Origin: Bacteroidaceae bacterium
GTDB lineage: Bacteria; Bacteroidota; Bacteroidia; Bacteroidales; Bacteroidaceae
Length of the DNA: 10,528 nt
Reading direction: 5' to 3'
Assembly (NCBI GenBank): GCA_021443405.1
Contig: JABUUA010000054.1
Location: 1-10,528, forward strand
Within the stretch, counting starts at the first letter, position 1; each line of letters opens with the position of its first letter. Below are positions 6,399-10,528 of the stretch, piece by piece. The translations under genes were made by a program, and so were the position numbers. A model generated the notes under the pieces. That model did no database searches. It was not told where the DNA came from and saw nothing but the letters and a program-made list of their open reading frames with translations.

Positions 6399-7892
6399 AT
6401 GAAGAAATATTGTTATTTGCTCGTGGCCTTCCTTTGGGGCCTTACAACTGTTGCGCCTGCCCAAATTCCTCAACCCAAGCGCGAATTCCGCGGCGCTTGG
6501 ATACAGTGTGTCAACAATCAATGGAACGGAATGGGGCGCGATCGCATGCAACAAACCCTCAGTTTCCAGCTCGACGAACTACAACGCACGGGCATCAACA
6601 CCATCCTTTTCCAAGTGCGTGCCGAGGGCGATGCGCTGTACCCAAGCATGTTGGAACCGTGGAGCCGCTACCTCACGGGAAAGCAGGGCAACGTTCCTGA
6701 GCCTTACTGGGACCCTCTGGCTTGGATGGTGGCAGAGTGTCATCGCCGTAATATGGAGCTGCATGCCTGGATCAATCCGTTCCGTGCCAAAACGAAGGGG
6801 ACGCCGCAACTGACCAGCAACTATTATTTGCAGCATCCCGAGCGCTTCTTTGAATATGACGGTTTGTGGATTTTCGACCCTGGCTTCCCCGAGAATCGCA
6901 ACTATATCTGCCAGGTCGCCAAGGATATCGTCGAGCGTTACGACGTGGACGGTCTGCACATCGACGACTATTTCTATCCCTATCCCGTAGCGGGTTTGGT
7001 GATTCCCGACGATGTCAGCTATCAACGCTACGGCAATGGCATGAACCGTAACGACTGGCGCCGACAGAATGTGAACAGCTTCATTGAGCAACTCTACCGC
7101 ACCATTCATGCGGTGAAGCCTTGGGTGAAGTTCGGTGTATCTCCGTTTGGCATTTATCGCAACCAGAAAACAGACTCCAGCGGCTCGAACACGAACGGTC
7201 TGCAGAATTATGACGACTTGTATGCAGACATACTGCTGTGGGTTCGCAATGGGTGGGTGGATTACAACATCCCGCAGCTGTATTGGGAGATAGGCAACAA
7301 GGCCGCCGACTACGACGAACTCATTCGCTGGTGGAGCGCTCATGCTGCGGAGCGGCCACTCATTATCGGGCAGGACATTGAGCGCACGGTGAAGTATGCC
7401 GACACCACCAACTCTAATTCGCATCAGGTGTTCCAGAAGTATAATCTCCAGCGCAGCCTCCCTGGCATCCAAGGCTCTTGCCAGTGGTATGCCAAGGCGT
7501 GTGTGGATAACTTGCAGAATTACACCACTGTGCTGCGCAACGAATACCATAAATATCCTGCCTTGCAACCGCTCATGCCGTGGCTCGACAAGAAGGCTCC
7601 GGGCAACCCTCGCAAGGTGAAGACGGTGTGGACGGCACACGGTTACATGCTGCTCTGGACTGCCCCCAAGGCGAAAAAAGAGATGGACGTGGCGCGTCAC
7701 TATGTGATTTATCGCTTTGCGAAGGGCGAGAAAGTACGCCTCGATGACCCCAGTCACATCATTGCCGTTACCTCTGACACCTTCTACCAACTGCCCTATA
7801 ACCACGGAACAGAGAAGTGCACATACGTGGTGACGGCGCTTGACCGCTTGCAGAACGAGTCAAAGGGCGTGAAGAAGTCCGTCAAACTGTAA
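6399..7892 (+). CDS. Exported family-10-like glycosyl hydrolase (GHL10, YddW/DigH-like) with C-terminal Fn3-like domain
   Basis: This 497-residue protein has a type I signal peptide (MKKYCYLLVAFLWG..., likely cleavage after APA at residue 21). A GHL10 catalytic domain (about 28-350) follows: it opens with REFRGAWIQCV and contains NTILFQVRAEGDALYPS (67-83), LHAWINPFRA (121-130), VDGLHIDDYFYPYP (183-196), KFGVSPFGIYR (244-254) and YNIPQLYWE (289-297). By analogy with related TIM-barrel hydrolases the acidic residues D189/D190 and E297 are candidates for catalysis; this is inference. Residues 405-497 resemble a fibronectin type III domain. The E. coli relative YddW/DigH cleaves peptidoglycan glycan strands stripped of stem peptides, so a role in the envelope is reasonable, though the substrate is not shown here. 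I chose the ATG at 6399 because it begins the signal peptide; the frame is open upstream into antisense uvrA, without coding character. It is a single-gene unit with its own promoter and terminator. Confidence 0.9.
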   Translation: MKKYCYLLVAFLWGLTTVAPAQIPQPKREFRGAWIQCVNNQWNGMGRDRMQQTLSFQLDELQRTGINTILFQVRAEGDALYPSMLEPWSRYLTGKQGNVPEPYWDPLAWMVAECHRRNMELHAWINPFRAKTKGTPQLTSNYYLQHPERFFEYDGLWIFDPGFPENRNYICQVAKDIVERYDVDGLHIDDYFYPYPVAGLVIPDDVSYQRYGNGMNRNDWRRQNVNSFIEQLYRTIHAVKPWVKFGVSPFGIYRNQKTDSSGSNTNGLQNYDDLYADILLWVRNGWVDYNIPQLYWEIGNKAADYDELIRWWSAHAAERPLIIGQDIERTVKYADTTNSNSHQVFQKYNLQRSLPGIQGSCQWYAKACVDNLQNYTTVLRNEYHKYPALQPLMPWLDKKAPGNPRKVKTVWTAHGYMLLWTAPKAKKEMDVARHYVIYRFAKGEKVRLDDPSHIIAVTSDTFYQLPYNHGTEKCTYVVTALDRLQNESKGVKKSVKL

Positions 7893-7918
7893 CGAAAGAA
7901 TTCATTGAAATAGCTTTC

Positions 7919-7955
7919 CTCGGCGCGCCGTCATGGTGCGCCGAGTCGCTTTTTT
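7919..7955 (+). terminator. Rho-independent terminator of the glycosyl hydrolase gene
   Basis: A GC-rich hairpin has an 8-bp perfect stem, CTCGGCGC (7919-7926) with GCGCCGAG (7938-7945), extended inward by three more pairs including one G-U, leaving a 5-base loop. The bases TCGC and then six T residues (7950-7955) follow. It starts 27 bases after the stop codon. Confidence 0.9.
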
Positions 7956-8477
7956 ACCCAAGGACTGAGGTGTAGATGCAGAGCAAAGATGCAGATTTTT
8001 CCTTACAAAGTTCTGCTTTCTTGCAACTGGCTGGCAATCAGTGCCTGGTTGCTTTGGGTTAGACGCCCAGAAGAAGAGGTATTTATTTCTGGGTGAATGA
8101 GACAATTTTATTGGGTGAATGAGCAGATTTTTCTAAGAAAAAATAAAATTTCCTTAGGTGATGAGTTGTCTATGCATAGGAGGAGGTTGTTGAGTGGGCT
8201 AATCATTCGCTTTTCTTTACACGTACGCCGATTGGAGTTGCCCAGTAAATAATCGTGTGATGTTTCATTGCATACGCCGGAAGGATAGGGGACTTGCTCA
8301 ATCGGAAGCCTGAGAAGTCCACGCGGCTGCTGGACTTATAGACATGAGAAAGAATGGCACAGATTCGGCGTGACCTGCGGTGTCGGTGCTGTGAAGTGCG
8401 GTGGATGGCTCGGAGCGACGGGATGAGGCTCGTACCAGTTCCTTACCTCGGGAACAAAGAAAAATGGTGGGGATTGC
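7956..8477. other. Long intergenic stretch without a supportable gene
   Basis: These 522 bases lie between a terminator and the transporter promoter, and no frame looks like a conserved protein. Visible structure: a 9-base direct repeat AGATGCAGA (7974-7982, 7987-7995); an 11-base repeat GCAGATTTTTC (7991-8001, 8123-8133); a 12-base repeat TGGGTGAATGAG (8090-8101, 8112-8123); an imperfect inverted repeat at 8133-8157; a possible long-range pairing of 8228-8237 with 8297-8305; and a perfect 7-bp inverted repeat AAGTCCA/TGGACTT (8315-8321, 8331-8337). The segment 8341-8458 is visibly richer in G and C than 8080-8160. It could hold repeat or gene remnants, or an unrecognised small RNA; I see no TAnnTTTG box before the structured part. 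Confidence 0.5.
8090..8123. repeat. Pair of 12-base direct repeats, 22-base period
   Basis: TGGGTGAATGAG occurs at 8090-8101 and again at 8112-8123, separated by ten bases. The period of 22 is about two helical turns, which would suit a dimeric DNA-binding protein, but there are only two copies and they lie more than 350 bases from the next promoter. A short relic repeat is equally possible. Confidence 0.6.
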
Positions 8478-8507
8478 TTGTCGTTTCGTTAAAAAGTTGT
8501 AAATTTG
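8478..8507 (+). promoter_or_regulatory. Promoter of the AspT/YidE-type transporter gene
   Basis: TTG (8478-8480), 19 bases, then TAAATTTG (8500-8507): a full match to the Bacteroidota -33/-7 consensus. Transcription would begin near 8514, leaving about 20 bases of leader before the ATG at 8534. This supports the ATG at 8534 over the upstream in-frame ATG at 8354, which would lie before the promoter. Confidence 0.78.
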
Positions 8508-8533
8508 TGCGTAAATCTAAATATGTTAACTTT

Positions 8534-10240
8534 ATGGACTGGTTAGTCAATCTCTTCACCGACACCAATTCCGTAGCCCACATCGTGATGCTGTATGCAC
8601 TGGTCATCAGTATCGGCATAGGATTGGGCCGCATTAAGGTGTTCGGCATTTCACTCGGTGTCACCTTCGTGCTCTTCGCGGGCATTGTGGCAGGTCATTT
8701 CGGCCTAACGGGTACCACGAACGTGCTTACGTATGTGCAAGATTTCGGACTGATATTGTTCGTCTATTGCATTGGTTTGCAGGTGGGACCTGGCTTTTTC
8801 GAGAGCCTCAAGTCGGGCGGTATCCGCATGAATCTGATGGCCGTGAGCATCGTGTTGCTTAATGTGCTGCTGTGCATCGGCCTCTTCTTCCTACTGTTCT
8901 ATAAGCCCGGACCCATGACGGGCGAGAACGCCACGAATCTGGCCATGATGGTGGGCGTGCTTTGTGGCGCCATTACGAACACTCCCGGACTTGGTGCTGC
9001 CACGGAGGCCTGCGGACAGATTTTCGGCGATGGTGCCCCCGCTATTGCCAACGGATATGCTTGTGCCTATCCCCTCGGTGTGGTCGGTATCATCTTGGCT
9101 ACCATTGCCTTGCGCTTCATCTGCGGAGTCAATCTGCAGAAAGAGCAAGACCAGTTGGAGCAGGAGCGTGCTGCCAATCCCCATGCAACCCCGCATCGCA
9201 TGACGTTGGATGTGAAGAACTTGGCGCTCAGTGGGCGTACCATTCTGCAGATACGCGAGTTCTTAGGCCGAGATTTCGTATGCAGCCGTATCCTACAGGA
9301 TGGTCATGTTTCTATTCCGAACCGCGACACCATCATCCATGCCGGCGATAAAATGTTCCTGACCTGTGCGCTGGATGATTCCGAAGCTATCCGGGCTTTC
9401 ATCGGTCCTGAGTGCAAAGTGGAGTGGGAGGAGCAGGATACGCCGCTCGTAAGCAAGCATATTCTGGTCACACAGCCCACGATGAATGGCAAGACCTTCG
9501 GTTCGTTGCACTTCAGTTCCGTGTATGGCGTGACCGTGACGCGCATCCGTCGTGGTGGCATGAACCTCTATGCCGACCGCAATTTGCGCATGCAGGTGGG
9601 CGATAAGATTGTGGTGGTAGGCCCCGAAGACGCCGTTGATCGCGTGGCTGCCATGATGGGTAACTCTATGAAGAGCCTCGACCATCCTAATCTTTCCACC
9701 ATCTTCATCGGTATTGTCGTGGGTATCATCTTCGGCTCGCTGCCTATTGCCATTCCCGGCGTGCCTACTCCCGTAAAACTGGGCTTGGCGGGCGGTCCGT
9801 TGATTATTGCCATCCTCATCGGCCGTTTTGGTTACAAAGCCAAACTGGTGGCCTATACCACCACGAGTGCCAACTTGATGCTGCGCGAGATTGGCTTGGT
9901 GCTCTTCCTTGCAAGCGTGGGTATCAAGGCCGGTGCATCCTTTGTGGATACCGTGGTGGCGGGCGATGGTCTCACCTATGTGTGGGCTGGCTTCCTGATT
10001 ACGGTTATCCCCATCCTCATTGTCGGCACGGTGGCTCGTAAGGTTTATAAGCTGAACTACTTCACCCTGATGGGTATGATTGCCGGTAGCACCACCGATC
10101 CTCCAGCTTTGGCATTTGCCAACGCAACCGCTGGTAACGATGCACCCGCCGTGGGTTATTCAACGGTATATCCGCTGACAATGTTCCTGCGCATCCTCAC
10201 CGCCCAGCTGATTATCCTGCTGCTCTGTGCTGCCGGATAA
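8534..10240 (+). CDS. Putative transporter of the AspT/YidE (aspartate:alanine exchanger-like) family
   Basis: This 568-residue inner-membrane protein has two homologous membrane halves around a soluble centre. The N half (about 12-200) contains several hydrophobic segments, with QDFGLILFVYCIGLQVGPGFF (69-89) and the motif GVLCGAITNTPGLGAA (141-156). The centre holds two RCK_C/TrkA-C-like domains: about 222-292 (ending IIHAGDKMFLTC...) and 302-377 (LRMQVGDKIVVVGPEDAV). The C half (about 386-568) repeats the pattern with REIGLVLFLASVGIKAGASF (451-470) and GMIAGSTTDPPALAFA (514-529). This layout is that of the AspT/YidE/YbjL group. AspT exchanges aspartate for alanine; for most other members the substrate is unknown, and nothing here tells which one is used. 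RCK_C domains often bind small ligands, so gating by a ligand is possible. The start was chosen from the promoter and the N terminus of the first membrane segment. It is a single-gene unit. Confidence 0.92.
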   Translation: MDWLVNLFTDTNSVAHIVMLYALVISIGIGLGRIKVFGISLGVTFVLFAGIVAGHFGLTGTTNVLTYVQDFGLILFVYCIGLQVGPGFFESLKSGGIRMNLMAVSIVLLNVLLCIGLFFLLFYKPGPMTGENATNLAMMVGVLCGAITNTPGLGAATEACGQIFGDGAPAIANGYACAYPLGVVGIILATIALRFICGVNLQKEQDQLEQERAANPHATPHRMTLDVKNLALSGRTILQIREFLGRDFVCSRILQDGHVSIPNRDTIIHAGDKMFLTCALDDSEAIRAFIGPECKVEWEEQDTPLVSKHILVTQPTMNGKTFGSLHFSSVYGVTVTRIRRGGMNLYADRNLRMQVGDKIVVVGPEDAVDRVAAMMGNSMKSLDHPNLSTIFIGIVVGIIFGSLPIAIPGVPTPVKLGLAGGPLIIAILIGRFGYKAKLVAYTTTSANLMLREIGLVLFLASVGIKAGASFVDTVVAGDGLTYVWAGFLITVIPILIVGTVARKVYKLNYFTLMGMIAGSTTDPPALAFANATAGNDAPAVGYSTVYPLTMFLRILTAQLIILLLCAAG

Positions 10241-10275
10241 ACGGCGACATAACGATTGTATATCACTTCCCATAC

Positions 10276-10312
10276 GTCCATGCTCCTTCTCAATAGTGAG
10301 CATGGACTTTTT
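10276..10312 (+). terminator. Rho-independent terminator of the transporter gene
   Basis: A perfect 10-bp stem, GTCCATGCTC (10276-10285) with GAGCATGGAC (10298-10307), encloses a 12-base loop and is followed directly by TTTTTCTTTT. It begins 36 bases after the transporter stop codon. Confidence 0.92.
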
Positions 10313-10413
10313 CTTTTGGCTTGACCCCATTACATGCTGTCTCGCATGCGCGCGTATATAATATAAGGTATGAGCGAACTCTTAACTTTTTTATCATTTT
10401 TTTAGGAAAACAT

Positions 10414-10444
10414 TTTGTCATGTCGTAAAATCGTTGTACCTTTG
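10414..10444 (+). promoter_or_regulatory. Strong promoter, probably of an rRNA operon
   Basis: TTTG (10414-10417), 19 bases, then TACCTTTG (10437-10444) gives both consensus elements at ideal spacing. An AT-rich tract (10384-10413) just upstream resembles an UP element. The layout matches what I remember of Bacteroides rRNA promoters, whose -7 region also reads TACCTTTGCA. The promoter is solid; its link to an rRNA operon is inferred, because the 16S gene lies beyond the window. Confidence 0.8.
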
Positions 10445-10528
10445 CAGTCGCCTCTCAAGAGAAGGGGCCTCGTTCTTTGATAGAATTACATAGACAGAAA
10501 TTGTAGTACAAGCAACGTATGGTTTTAA
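10445..10528 (+). ncRNA. Probable rRNA operon leader (partial) with boxA-like element
   Basis: After the promoter come a short imperfect hairpin (CCTCT...AGAAGG, about 10451-10465) and GTTCTTTGA (10472-10480). The latter resembles the boxA antitermination element (TGTTCTTTGA type) found in rRNA leaders. A hairpin followed by GTTCTTTGA is the order I recall from Bacteroides rRNA leaders. The window ends about 84 bases past the promoter, without reaching a recognisable 16S start. An ATG at 10518 is followed by only two codons and cannot be judged, so a protein gene is not excluded. Confidence 0.55.

Noticed and set aside
6579..7805. Open frame of 408 codons on the minus strand, opposite the glycosyl hydrolase gene
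   Set aside because: It lies wholly antisense to a gene with clear family motifs and signal peptide; its translation shows no recognisable domain and it has no promoter of the expected type that I noticed. Codon bias of the real gene explains it.
7902..8105. Possible 67-residue minus-strand protein in the intergenic stretch
   Set aside because: It runs through the strong terminator hairpin and across the repeats; the translation has no recognisable family and no promoter or start context supports it.
8172..8252. 26-codon plus-strand frame preceding which purine-rich bases look like a ribosome site
   Set aside because: The AGGAGGAGG run falls inside the frame, not before it, and Bacteroidota do not usually depend on such sites; too short to support.
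8315..8337. Inverted repeat AAGTCCA/TGGACTT as a terminator
   Set aside because: No T-run follows on either strand and there is no gene ending there; kept only as part of the intergenic description.
8354..8533. N-terminal extension of the transporter by 60 residues
   Set aside because: The extension would start upstream of the matched promoter (8478-8507) and its sequence is arginine- and cysteine-rich, unlike family N termini.

Overview
The window looks like a stretch of Bacteroidota chromosome, most likely Prevotella or a close relative. Three things support this. The promoters are of the Bacteroidota type (TTG or TTTG, about 19-20 bases, then TAnnTTTG) and there are no convincing Shine-Dalgarno sites. 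One gene encodes a DUF4837 lipoprotein, a family I know from Bacteroidota. The UvrA and PdxA sequences read as Bacteroidota versions. I see no insertion sequence, phage gene, CRISPR array or other mobile element.

Left part, minus strand (1-6336). A promoter at 6329-6336 faces left and drives a compact four-gene run: uvrA (nucleotide excision repair), rlmN (rRNA/tRNA m2A methyltransferase), a DUF4837 lipoprotein gene and a pdxA-family gene. The gaps are 33 bases, a 4-base ATGA overlap and 14 bases, so this is probably one operon. After pdxA comes tRNA-Ser(UGA), with its own promoter and a hairpin/T-run terminator. The functions in the run are not obviously related.

Right part, plus strand (6369-10313). 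Facing away from uvrA is an exported family-10-like glycosyl hydrolase (YddW/DigH-like) with its own promoter and a strong terminator. After a 0.5 kb non-coding stretch comes a 568-residue transporter of the AspT/YidE type, two membrane halves around two RCK_C domains, with a clear promoter and terminator.

Right edge (10381-10528). An AT-rich tract, a textbook promoter, a small hairpin and a GTTCTTTGA boxA-like element resemble the promoter and leader of a Bacteroidota rRNA operon. The 16S gene itself is not in the window.

Most of the window is ordinary core chromosome. The best lead is the pdxA-family protein. It keeps all three metal-binding histidines of PdxA, but every residue I can align to the known substrate-binding positions is changed. 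That points to a changed substrate or to lost activity. The 7956-8477 intergenic stretch, with short repeats and inverted repeats, is a weaker lead.
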